DNA of 64,000 nt from Macrotis lagotis (Eukaryota; Chordata; Mammalia; Peramelemorphia; Peramelidae). The notes beneath the pieces were generated by a model. The model did not search any database. It saw only the letters and a program-made list of their open reading frames with translations, and was not told where the DNA came from. The position numbers and the translations under genes were made by a program. The stretch covers positions 285,297,078 to 285,361,077 of the forward strand of contig NC_133660.1 of the NCBI RefSeq assembly GCF_037893015.1, read 5' to 3'. Below, piece by piece: positions 36,574 to 45,730 of the stretch (position 1 is the stretch's first letter; each line of letters begins with the position of its first letter).

Positions 36574-36837
36574 ATAATGTGACTGTCAAAAATATTTGCC
36601 ATGGCACTGGAAATAGTAAGAGTCATCCACTTATGAAAACAGGTGGATTATCTTGCCAAAGTCATTAGCCTGTATCAAATTGGTGCTGGCTATGCAACTG
36701 TTCTTGATTGACACACTGCTCACACTATTTGCAGATTTACTGAACTGAAGGAGATGATTCGTTACCATTCTGGTAAGCAGTTGAAAAATGGATCTAAATT
36801 CCTGAAATCTAATGATGCTGTCATCATTGACATGCTT
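36574..36837 (+). pseudogene. EEF1A1 (pseudogene): EEF1A1-like processed pseudogene, right half
   Basis: This is the continuation of the eEF-1A retrocopy. It starts at NVTVKN, then GNSK..P.MKTGG, then GAGYATVLD, a stop, [32 protein letters not shown] and IIDM, corresponding to the third (C-terminal) beta-barrel domain. It is cut off at its 3' side by another SINE beginning near 36838. The first bases repeat the last bases of the left half (AATGTGTCTGTC against AATGTGACTGTC), as expected for a target-site duplication around the insertion between the halves. Confidence 0.85.
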
Positions 36838-37005
36838 TGCAGATTTTACAGGTGAAGAACTGAGGCAGAGAGGGTTGAGTGACATACCCAGAGAGCTATA
36901 CTGCTAGTCTGCTAGTAAGTGTCTGAGGTCTAATTTGAACTCATGAAGAAGACTCTTCCTGATCCCAAGTCTGTTACTTTATCCACTGCAGCTAGCTGCC
37001 TCTAG
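36838..37005 (-). mobile_element. Second SINE type, truncating the EEF1A1 retrocopy
   Basis: Starts 'cagattttacaggtgaagaa' and ends 'tccactgcagctagctgcct'. It marks the 3' limit of the eEF-1A similarity. Confidence 0.65.
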
Positions 37006-37474
37006 ATATAGAAGGGAGTCTAAAGGTCACTTAGTCTGACCCATTCGTTTAACAGAGGAAGAAACTTGAGTTTGGGGAGGATAAATGATTTATCTAAGGT
37101 TAATCATATAATAAGGGGCAAATGTAGGATCTGAATTCTGAGTTAATATTTAATGATTTTTCTAGTCCCAATTTTGTATTTGGAATATTCTTATTGGTAT
37201 CTTGCAGAAAGTCTGTTCAACACTAAGAATGTTCATTTTTATTTACTTTACTTATAACATAGATATCATTTGATGAAGGTATTTGGGTTCTAGGTTATTT
37301 CATCCACACATGGGTTCAATTGCTGACCACAATTGCTGACCAGGTCCAAGATGGCAAACATTCTCTTCCTTTTATTAGATTTGAAATGAACTTTCCTATA
37401 TATAGGAGTTTGACACACTTCACCCTCCATCTGCAGCCTCTCAGAGAGAGAGCAAGAATCCTGTGAGCACTTAC

Positions 37475-37633
37475 CACATAGTCAGGAAGAAGACAAAGAG
37501 GGTAGCAAACACTACCAACTGCACCATTCCTGGACACCATGAGGCAGAACTTTGAAAAACAGATGCCCCAGGCTGAGGCATTGACTCATTGATCCTACAG
37601 GGGCCCAGTGCTGGTTGATGGTCCATTCCATGA
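37475..37633 (-). pseudogene. SLC22 pseudogene copy A, exon 4
   Basis: A clean acceptor (CTTTCAG, G at 37634) leads into VMEWTINQHWAPVGSMS, then LSLGHLFFKVLPHGVQEW, matching the (V/M)EW...LG(H/Q)...AYGVRDW region of SLC22 TM4-TM5. After the W the frame breaks. The continuation QLVVFATLFVFFLTMW (TM6) is found only in a shifted frame, and the original frame meets TAG three codons later. The exon is 159 nt, about 10 nt short of the family norm, which accounts for the frameshift. The donor GTAAGT at 37474 is intact. Confidence 0.9.
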
Positions 37634-37726
37634 CTGAAAGGAAACTCCAGTACAGTATTAAGTTCAGATACAAATGAAATCTCAAAGAACATATGCAAAT
37701 GTTAAGATGCCACACAAAAGACTTAC

Positions 37727-37884
37727 CAAGTGACTCAGTGATAATTGTGATTCCTGATATTGAAAGTTCAGGTATGAACTTTGTGAAAAAACAACAAACT
37801 GGGAATGACTGGGCAAAGGCAGCACTGGTGCTAAAGACAACCAATATGAGAAAACTTGGAAGCAGTGCCTGTTTTCGCCCAAAC
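37727..37884 (-). pseudogene. SLC22 pseudogene copy A, exon 3
   Basis: This exon still reads open for 52 codons: FGRKQALLPSFLILVVFS, then TSAAFAQSFPVCCFF, then a hydrophobic stretch ending ITIITESL. It carries the second half of the MFS signature loop (FGRK) and TM3/TM4. The donor GTAAGT at 37726 is intact. The acceptor dinucleotide is AT (37886-37885) where AG is required, so the exon could not be spliced normally. At 158 nt it is about one codon longer than usual. Confidence 0.9.
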
Positions 37885-38178
37885 ATACATCATTTAAAAC
37901 CTGATGAGTATGCCATGAGGCCAAAGGCATAAAAATCATCTCTCCACCCAGCAGTCACTGCATGGTTTTAATTACCATCCTCCCTCTTGAATGCCTTCCC
38001 CTCATCTCCTCCCTTTAAGTTCCCTGGCTTCTTTAAGTTTCAGCTAGAATTTCACCTTTAGAAAGATGCCTTCTTCAGTTTCCCTTAAACCCTACTGAGA
38101 CTATCCTTAGGATATTATATATGTTTCATGCATATACCTGGCTGTTTCCATGTTGTGAACCCACTAATTGTGAGCACC

Positions 38179-38318
38179 TTTTTTTTGCAAGGAAATGGGG
38201 TTAAGTGGTTGCCCAAGGCCACACAGCTAGGTAATTATTAAGTGTCTAAGGCCGGATTTGAACTCAGGTACTCCTGACTCCAGGGTCAGTGCTCTATCCA
38301 CTGCGCCACCAGCTGCCC
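38179..38318 (-). mobile_element. tRNA-derived SINE in an older repeat
   Basis: The target duplication AATTGTGAGCACC/AATTATGAGCACC flanks it (38166-38178, 38319-38331). It sits in the SLC22 copy A intron between exons 2 and 3, within an older interspersed repeat that resumes with 'ctgaaggcagggagtg'. Confidence 0.9.
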
Positions 38319-38781
38319 CAATTATGAGCACCCTGAAGGCAGGGAGTGTATTTTTTAAACTTTTAAACTTTTTAAACTTTCCCCTAGTTCTTAGTTCAGT
38401 TCTTAGGACTGTCTAAAGTATTTTGCTGTTGACTGACTGCTGACTGATTGGTCTTTGTCCCATGCCCATCCTGTAACCAATGTGACTATCTCACTGAGTT
38501 CTTTCCACTCACAGCCCCAAACCTAGCCCAGAATTTTTATCTAGTTATTGTGGAATGTTGACATAGCATGGAAATGAAAAGAAAGTCATTGCTCTGAACT
38601 CTGTTCTTGACTCTAGATATGTGACTTAGGGTGAGTCTCTTTACTTCCCTGGGTCTTACATTCCTCTTTTGTTACATGAATGGGGTGGACTAAATGATCT
38701 ATTGAATCATCTTCCAACTTTCAACTTTATGGTCATAGGGTCCCTAGCTTTCAGAAATATCTGTGTCAAGGGGAAGCTCAT

Positions 38782-38884
38782 CTGTCTGAGAGAAACCCCA
38801 TATGAAAAATTCCACCAAAATTCGAGGGAGAAATGCTGACTGGGACAAGGACTTTAGTGTCTGGGAGTCACACACCAGGTCCCA
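38782..38884 (-). pseudogene. SLC22 pseudogene copy A, exon 2
   Basis: The minus strand reads (W)DLVCDSQTLKSLSQSAF and then, after a frame change, GFLSD. This corresponds to the end of the extracellular loop, TM2 and the start of the MFS motif (G-x-LSDR-FGRK). The length is 103 nt against about 104 expected, in line with a 1-nt loss near the TM2 end. The donor position reads AT (38781-38780) instead of GT, and the acceptor dinucleotide is AT (38886-38885) instead of AG. Both splice sites are therefore lost. Confidence 0.88.
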
Positions 38885-39460
38885 ATGAAAGAGAAGATTA
38901 GAGTTTCTGATCTTAAAGTCTTGCTGCCAATGTGATATGATGGGAAATAGATTCTGGCTCAGATTTCTTGCCCCCTCCCATGATTAGCAGGTTCACTGCC
39001 TCCATTGTATAATCGAACATCATATAATCAAGATTGGGACATCTATTTCAAGCTTGTTTTGACTCTGACCTTCCTGATGCAAAAATCTTTGTCTTCCTCC
39101 ATTTCTGACATGTATAACCTTATCTTCCCTTCTTGCTTTCTCTAAAATTTCATTATATGAATACTGCCCATCTGTTTCACAGTCTGTATTAAGAAGAGCT
39201 AAAGCTCTGGGCTCTCTGACATTTTCCCCCAACATATAGATGAACCTGTGCAGAATAACTCTGCATTGTTGATTTGGTATATGACAGCAAGATCTAATCA
39301 ATGGATCCAGCAGTAATTTTTATCATACTGGGAGCTGTGAGCTGGAGGATGACAAAGGAAAGAGGAACAAGGGAATCAAGTTCCAAATCAATGCTACATT
39401 TTCAAAAGGAACATGAAATTTTACTGGGATGGGAATAGGGTAATAGGAAGCATCTCTTAC

Positions 39461-39861
39461 CTCAATCACAAGGGAAGAAGTAATGATACTTTGGTCATAA
39501 ACCCTGTTATCCATGCATGACTTCATCTCCAGCTGGCTCCAATTTTGACCAGTGACATTTGGAGACAAGTGCAGCCACCATGACCAGGAGAACTGGAGGC
39601 ATCTCTCTTGTTTCCCATTGGAATCCAGAGGAAAAGAAAGTTGTGGAAGGGAACAAAAATGAAGGTTCTCACTGACATTGAGCAAAGTCTAGGTATGGTC
39701 AAGGAAGGGAATTAGGTACTGGTGGTTAGGGAGAAAGGCTGTGAAGTTCTCTAGCAGAAAAATGGCTACTCATAAATATTAGAGGAATAGCCAAAAAATA
39801 CTGGAAGGACCTAGAATCTTTCCCCATCTCCAACTTCAGGCAGGAGATCTTCAAAAGCCAT
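39461..39861 (-). pseudogene. SLC22 pseudogene copy A, exon 1
   Basis: The start ATG at 39861-39859 opens with MAFEDLLPEVGDGERF, the conserved SLC22 N-terminus (usual form MAFxxLLxQVGGxGRFQ). The next codon, normally glutamine, is TAG at 39813-39811. A shift to a second frame is then needed to follow the first transmembrane helix (AIPLIFMSSHF). A third stretch reads ENFTA...PNH, and a second in-frame TAG lies at 39691-39689. The large extracellular loop follows, with PLDSNGKQERC, LSPNVTGQNWSQLE and VYDQSIITSSLVIE, including N-glycosylation sequons (NVT, NWS). The exon ends at an intact donor, GTAAGA, starting at 39460. The total of 401 nt matches the usual exon 1 coding length. The identity is secure and the reading frame is dead. 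Confidence 0.92.
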
Positions 39862-40839
39862 TACAACTGGAATATTGGTCCCAAGAAGAGAATTCCTTCA
39901 GAGAGATACCAAGGGAAGGAAGGAGTCATTTGATTGCAATAAAACATAGGATTTAATTTTAGATCACTGAGCACACCTCCTTCAGAACTGCCCTCCTCAT
40001 GCTGATGGGACAATGTAAGAAGACTGTTCTTGGGTCTGTGTGAAGTTAAGGATGCCAAAATATCCCAAACGGGCTCAAGTTTAGTGTCTTTCAGGAAAAA
40101 TACATTAGCACCACTCTTAGGTAATTAAGTGTCCATTCTATAGAGGTACTTGTGCCCAAAGAATCCATAGTTGATCTCCAACCGAAAGGATCCACATGGA
40201 GTCTGAGGTAATGCCAGGGAAACTCATCAAAAGAACTCCAGACACTTCCAGAAAAGAGAAATGTTTTCACTCTTAGCCAGGGTCAGGGTAGTGTCAGTTT
40301 TTATGTTAAATATGACAAAGATAAATTTCCAGAATGCATAGGACAAAAATCAACTTCAGATTAAAGATGGGCAGCTTTGCCATGGATGAGTTATTTGAAA
40401 GTCAGAGAGAATGTGCTATAGGAAAGTATTCTCCTGGGCACATCCACTCAAGGTTTTCTCTTTCTGATTGTGGTAACCTCCTCACCTATGATATTGGCAC
40501 ATTCTTTCTCTTGCTCCCTGTCCTCATGAGCAAGGAGCTGCACAGACACCTGACCTGTTCTGTTTGGTTAGGCAGGAGAATCATGGGAAAGAATGTAGCC
40601 ATGGAGCCACCAGTCTGTTTGGCTTCACTTTTCCTGGAAAGAAGTTCCTTCAAGTTCAAAAGTCAGCTTTGTGAAATACATGGCTGCCCTTGTAAAAACA
40701 CCTGGCCCCAATCCAGCCTCCAAATTAATGTCTCTAGGGGAGGCTGGGTCTGTGCAGAAGACCTAGATGAGGTTTTGTTTGCTGTTCGCCCTTCATTCTG
40801 AAAGAATAGGAGGTGATGCTAGGACATGGCTATGAATTT
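39862..40839. other. Upstream flank of SLC22 copy A
   Basis: This would be the promoter side of copy A. No TATA box or clear HNF-type site was found. A 155-codon plus-strand open frame (40334-40801) has no recognisable domain and is treated as chance. Confidence 0.4.
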
Positions 40840-41075
40840 AATTTGGGGGGGGGGGATGCTGTGCAAAGTTACCAAACTCATTTTCTCCTCCAGAGCCATT
40901 TGAGTCCAGTGATCAGACATGGATCAGGATGACTGGAAATGACCCTGGGTGCCAAGCAATCAGGGTTAAATGACTTGCCTAAGGTCATAACTGATAAGCA
41001 TCAAAGGTCTGAAGACCACCTGACTCCAGGGCCAGTGCTCTATCCACTGCTCTATCCACTACCTATCTACCCCTT
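40840..41075 (-). mobile_element. Third SINE type
   Basis: 'catttgagtccagtgatcag', then 'gatgactggaaatgaccctg', then 'ccagggccagtgctctatcc'. It follows an 11-G run (40845-40855). Confidence 0.65.
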
Positions 41076-41864
41076 AGATTAGAGAAGAAATAACAAAAAA
41101 AAATGATGAGTTCAAAGAAAATGGAAAATTTGTATTAACCAAATGCACAATGAAATAAGCCGAAGGTGAGCAATTCACAAAATGAGGAAATTAATATAAA
41201 TATCAATTACACTGGAAAGCAGTCAGACTCTGGGGAATTCCTGAGGACAATGTATTGAATCTTACTTCAATGCTTTCTGAAGAGGTAGAGGGCCAGAGGG
41301 AGCTTCAGCATTAGACTTTTGTTTAGGGCATAAGATATGATCATTTTGTCAGTTTTTCTATACGATATGATTTTTTGTCATGCATTTTTGTTGAAAGACA
41401 GGGATCTTAAGAGTCCTTTCCTGGAAATTCCCCCAGCCTGGGTTTTCCTCTCTAACATGCCCTTAGAGCCCATGGTTTCTCCCTGATCTCACTTGAACTT
41501 AGTGATTCTGGGACTTATTCAGTCATTGAACTTGGCTATACCTCAGAAATGAGCCCTGGAAGTTTATGGTAATTTCATACCTCCTCATGGACCCTTTGAT
41601 ATTAATGGGTCCTGATCTTTCAAAGATTAAGAGACTGGGCATGCCTCCTTGCATCAGGACCTCTGGTTCTTTTTTCTTATTTTCTAAACTATTGTATGAA
41701 CCCTTTTAGTCATGGATTTTACTACTGACCCCTTTGGATTTTGTCTGCTGTGAAGTTATGAAGGTCCCACTGCTAGTATTTATTCTATGGAATCCAGTTG
41801 GGTGAATAGTCCTAGGAGACATTAAATTGTTTTTTTTTTAATTTAAAACCCTCTGATAGTCTTG

Positions 41865-43130
41865 AGGGTGTATTTTTAAATTTATTTTCTAATTACATGC
41901 AAAGATCTTTTTCAACATTGATCCTTTTGCAAGCTTTTGCCTCTCTTTCCCTCTCCCCTTGGCAGCAAACAATTTGATATAAATTTTACATGTACAGTTG
42001 CTTTTCACATATTGCCATATTACTCATGTTGTAAAAAAACAAGAGTTTGAATTAAGGGGAAGAAGACATGAGAAAGAAAGAAAAAACCAGAAAAGTTTAA
42101 AAAAGTGAGCATAGTATGCATTTCTTTGCATTCAAAATACTTAGTTTCCTTACTGGCTGTGGATGGCACTGACCTTAACAGGTCTCTCAGGATTATCCTT
42201 GAACCCTGAACTTCTGAGAGAAGTTGCTTCCATAGTAGCCTGATCATCTCACGATGTTTCTGTTTATGTGTACAATGTTCTCCTGGTACTGATTTCATGC
42301 AAGTCTTTCCAGGCTTTTCTGAAGTCAGGATGCTCATGATTTCTTACAGAACAGTAGTACTCCATAACATTCATATACCATAGCCTGTTCAGCCATTCTC
42401 CAATTGATGGGCATTATAAGAAGTATTTCACAAAATTTCACAGATACATCTGTTATTTAACCTTTGCTTTACAATGTCTTTCTCCTTCCTAATTCCTTTA
42501 AATTAGGTCTATTTTTTTCTTTTATTCTGTCTGATACCAGATTGCTATCCCTGATTTTTTTTTACTTCCACTGAAGCATAATATATTGTGCTCTAATCTT
42601 TTACCTCTCTGGCTTGAGTCTCTTTGCTTTGAATGTATTTAATGTAAACAATACATTGTGGAATTCTAGTTTTTAATCCACTCTGCTGTCCAGAGTTTTA
42701 TGGCAGAGTTCATCCCATTCCCATTCACAGTTTAGATTATCATTCCTCCTATCTTCCCTTTCTTTGCACTTTTTTCTCCTTTCCCCTTATTCCTCCTCAC
42801 TAATGTTTTGCTTCTGTTACATCTTTCAATCTACCCTCCCTTCTGCTAGTCCCTTCCTTTTCCTTCTCCCTTTCCCCTTTTACTTTATTTTAATATTTTT
42901 TTTTTACTTTAGCTTTAACTTTACTTTTACTTTCCTCTTCTTTTTTATTAGCCTGACTTTCTTTCTTTCCCTTTCCTCCCTTCCCTATAAGATAGGATAA
43001 ATTTCTAAGCCATTTGGAAATTTATGTTATTTCCCCCTTTGAACCTAATCTGTTGGGAGTAAGATTTACTCAGCACTCAATTTTCCCTTCTTTTCCTTTA
43101 CCATAATGGATCCTTTGTGGTGTTTTTTTT
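41865..43130 (-). mobile_element. Old L1 with internal deletion
   Basis: The 3' UTR part (41865-42415) is followed directly by endonuclease-domain text (42500-42740: 'agattgctatccctgatttt', matching 49.32-49.5 kb) and by T/C-rich inter-ORF text to 43.13 kb. The reverse transcriptase portion is absent. Confidence 0.7.
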
Positions 43131-43439
43131 CCTCTAATGCTTTCTGCAAGTGTATTCTTACAATTCTTTTTTAGTTGTCAGTTTGTCTATAAACATTTTA
43201 AAGTACCTACAGTGTGAAACTATACTACTGCAGTGCTACAATGCTACATTGGAAATATCAAAAGAGACAAAAAAACCCATCCCTGCCCTCAAGAGGTTCA
43301 CAATCTAATGAGACAAATGATAAACAAAAAAGTATATACAAACTATAGACAGGATAGTAGGAAAGAATTAAGTGAGACAAGGCAGTGGAATCAAGGGAGA
43401 TTGTACTTCAACCCAGTCAGGAATCTGTCATTCCCATAT

Positions 43440-43628
43440 TTTATATCATTGTTCAACAATTTTTTCCATTTAAATGTAAATTTTGAACTTTTTATTTTTG
43501 AAATTTTGATTCCAAATTCTCTCCTTCCCTCATTTTTCTCCTCCTTCTCTCAACTGTGAAGCAATTTGATATTAGTAATACCTTTACAATCATATAAAAC
43601 ATATTTCTATAATTGTCAATATTATAAA
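43440..43628 (-). mobile_element. Old L1, piece 1 of 4 (3' UTR end)
   Basis: A T-rich antisense 3' UTR with text such as 'tgattccaaattctctcc'. It breaks at the LTR starting near 43629 and resumes at 44257. Confidence 0.6.
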
Positions 43629-44256
43629 TGACTCATAAATACATAGCCCAGAGTGATTAAAATGGCTTTTATTAAGAGATCTTAATAAAAGGACTACCTC
43701 TCTCTCTAAAGGAAAGAGGGGTGTTGAATCACCAAAATGCTAGGCCTTATATACCTTTGAAAGGCTTGTACCTCCCCTGTTGTGCCAATCATTGGCTGGG
43801 GTCACAATCTAATGGATATATTTTCCCCACCTAAGGGGCGAGAACAGTAATCTCCTTGAGCATGTGCAGACCCTAGGTTAACTCAGAACTAGGTAGGGTA
43901 GAATTGATCCAGTCTCAGGTTTTGATTATGTTGAGGCTAAGTCTTTTGTCTTACACTCACATATCTGGCCATAGGCACCAAGCCCCCATTCTTTGTAATG
44001 TAAACTAGCAATCTCCATTCACATTCTTTTTTTTTTTTAAAGAAATTTTTTTTATGTTTTTTTTTTTTTGCAAGGCAATGGGGTTAAGTGGCTTGCCCAA
44101 GGCCACACAGCTAGGTAATTATTAAGTGTCTGAGACTGGATTTGAACCCAAGTACTCCTGACTCCAAGGCCGGTGCTTTAATCCACTATGCCACCTAGCC
44201 TCCCCGCTCCATTCACATTCTTGTGGAAGCCAAACACCCCTAGACTCCTCACATCA
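43629..44256 (-). mobile_element. Solo LTR, minus strand (interrupted by a SINE)
   Basis: On the minus strand this has the order of a retroviral LTR: a CCAAT motif (CAGCCAATGATTGG), TATATAAGG at 43753-43745, a transcript start region, then AATAAA at 43673-43668 about 70 bp downstream. A TG...CA boundary is possible at 44256 and 43629, but the flanks do not show a clean target duplication. It lies inside an old L1, and a SINE (44030-44205) was inserted into it later. Confidence 0.65.
44030..44205 (-). mobile_element. tRNA-derived SINE inside the solo LTR
   Basis: A perfect 16-base target duplication CTCCATTCACATTCTT (44014-44029 and 44206-44221) shows that it inserted into the LTR. Confidence 0.93.
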
Positions 44257-45369
44257 TGCTGCTAAAATAAATCCATCAAAAAAGAAAATCTAAAATTAAA
44301 CTATATACACATACAAAATAAAGGAAGAGAAAAACAGTAGATTTTAATGTGCATTCCTACTCCATTATTTCTTTCTTTAAAGGTTAATAGCAGTTTTCTT
44401 CATGAGTCCTTAGATTAGTTTTTTTGGCTGAGATAGCTAAATCTTTCATAATGAATCATCATACAATATTGTGCTTATTACATACAGTTTTCTTGTGATG
44501 ATGCTCACTTCACTCTGCATCAGTTCACCTAAGTCTTTTCATAGGTTTTAAAAAATCCTATTCATTTACTATAGAACAATAGTATTCCATCTGAATCTTA
44601 TGCAGCACATATTCAGCTATTCCCTAATTTATGGGAACCCACATCACTTTCAAATTACTTACCCTCATAAAAAGAGCTACTATAAATATTTTTCTGCCAC
44701 TAGATGCTTTTTATTTTTAAAAAAATCTCTTTGGCATACAGATCTAGCAGTCATATTACTGAGTCAAGGAGTATGAACAAATTCACAATGCTTTAGTTAT
44801 ATTTTAAAATTGTTCTCCAGAATGATTGGATCTGTTCATAATCCCACCAAGGGTGCATCAGTATCCCCACTTTCCCAGATTGTCATTTCCCTTTTTGGTT
44901 TATTAACCACTCTGATAGGTGTGAAATGTTTAAGGTCTGAGCTGTTTAAATTTGCATTTCTCTAATCAATTATGATTTAGAGGACTGTAGGTAAATAATT
45001 TCTTCATCTGAAAACTATCTATTCCTATCCTTTGACCATTTGTCAATTGGAGATATCTTGTATTCTTATAAATTTTAGTCAGTTCTTCTTAAATTTGAGA
45101 AATGAAATCTTTGCTAGGTGCTTGCTGTAGACATTCTCCTCCCCTCCTCCAGGTTTCTGTTTTCCTTCTATTCTGGTTGCCTTGGTTTCATTTGGGTAGG
45201 GACTTTTAAATTTAATTCAGACTCTTCATTATACACCTTGTAAGACTCTCTATCTCTTGTTTAACTATAAATTCTTTCCTGATATAAAGATCTGACAGGC
45301 AAATCATTCTATGCTCCCATAAATTTTTTTGTTGATTCTTTTCTGCATTTTCTTTTTCTTTTTAATTTT
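44257..45369 (-). mobile_element. Old L1, piece 2 of 4 (3' UTR to ORF2 C-terminal part)
   Basis: This parallels 45.4-46.6 kb of the younger L1 at lower identity, for example 'tttgaccatttgtcaattgg' near 45.03 kb. It stops at the younger L1's A tail at about 45370 and resumes beyond its 5' end at 52131. Confidence 0.75.
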
Positions 45370-45730
45370 TATTAAAGATATTGTTTGAGTTTTACAATTT
45401 CCCCCCAGTCTTGCTTCCCTCCCCCCACCCCCACCCCACAGATAGCACTCCAACAGTCTTTACTTTGTTTCCATGTTGTACCTTGATCCAAATTGGGTGT
45501 GATGAGAGAGAAATCATATCCTTAAAGAGAACAGGATTCTCAGAGGTAACAAGATCAGACAATAAGATATCTGGGTTTTTTTTTTCCGAATTAAAGAGAA
45601 TAGTCCTTGTACTTTGTTCAAACTCCACAGCTCCTTATCTGGTTACAGATGGTACTCTCCATTGAAGCCAGCCAAAAATTGTTCCCAATTGTTGTGCTGA
45701 TAGAATGAGCAAGTCCTTCAAGGTTGAACA

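Larger units (their letters stand above)
18861..39861 (-). pseudogene. SLC22-family (OAT-like) transporter pseudogene, copy A, overall extent
   Basis: Six exon remnants lie in the correct order and strand for an SLC22 gene: exon 1 (39461-39861), 2 (38782-38884), 3 (37727-37884), 4 (37475-37633), 5 (about 33430-33509) and 7 (18861-19073). Introns are retained, so this is a duplicated gene that decayed and not a processed copy. Lesions are spread over the length: a TAG at codon 17 and at least one frameshift in exon 1; a 1-nt loss and AT in place of the GT donor in exon 2; AT in place of the AG acceptor before exons 2 and 3; a net -1 frameshift in exon 4; a lost acceptor and retroposon truncation in exon 5; a frameshift and a 16-base T run in exon 7. 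Exons 6 and 8-10 were not located. Sequencing error cannot explain so many independent defects. The neighbouring copy B on the same strand appears intact. Confidence 0.92.

Noticed and set aside
40334..40801. 155-codon plus-strand open frame upstream of SLC22 copy A, one of the longest in the window
   Set aside because: No recognisable domain, signal peptide or repeat; no promoter or splice signals; the composition looks random. Treated as chance.
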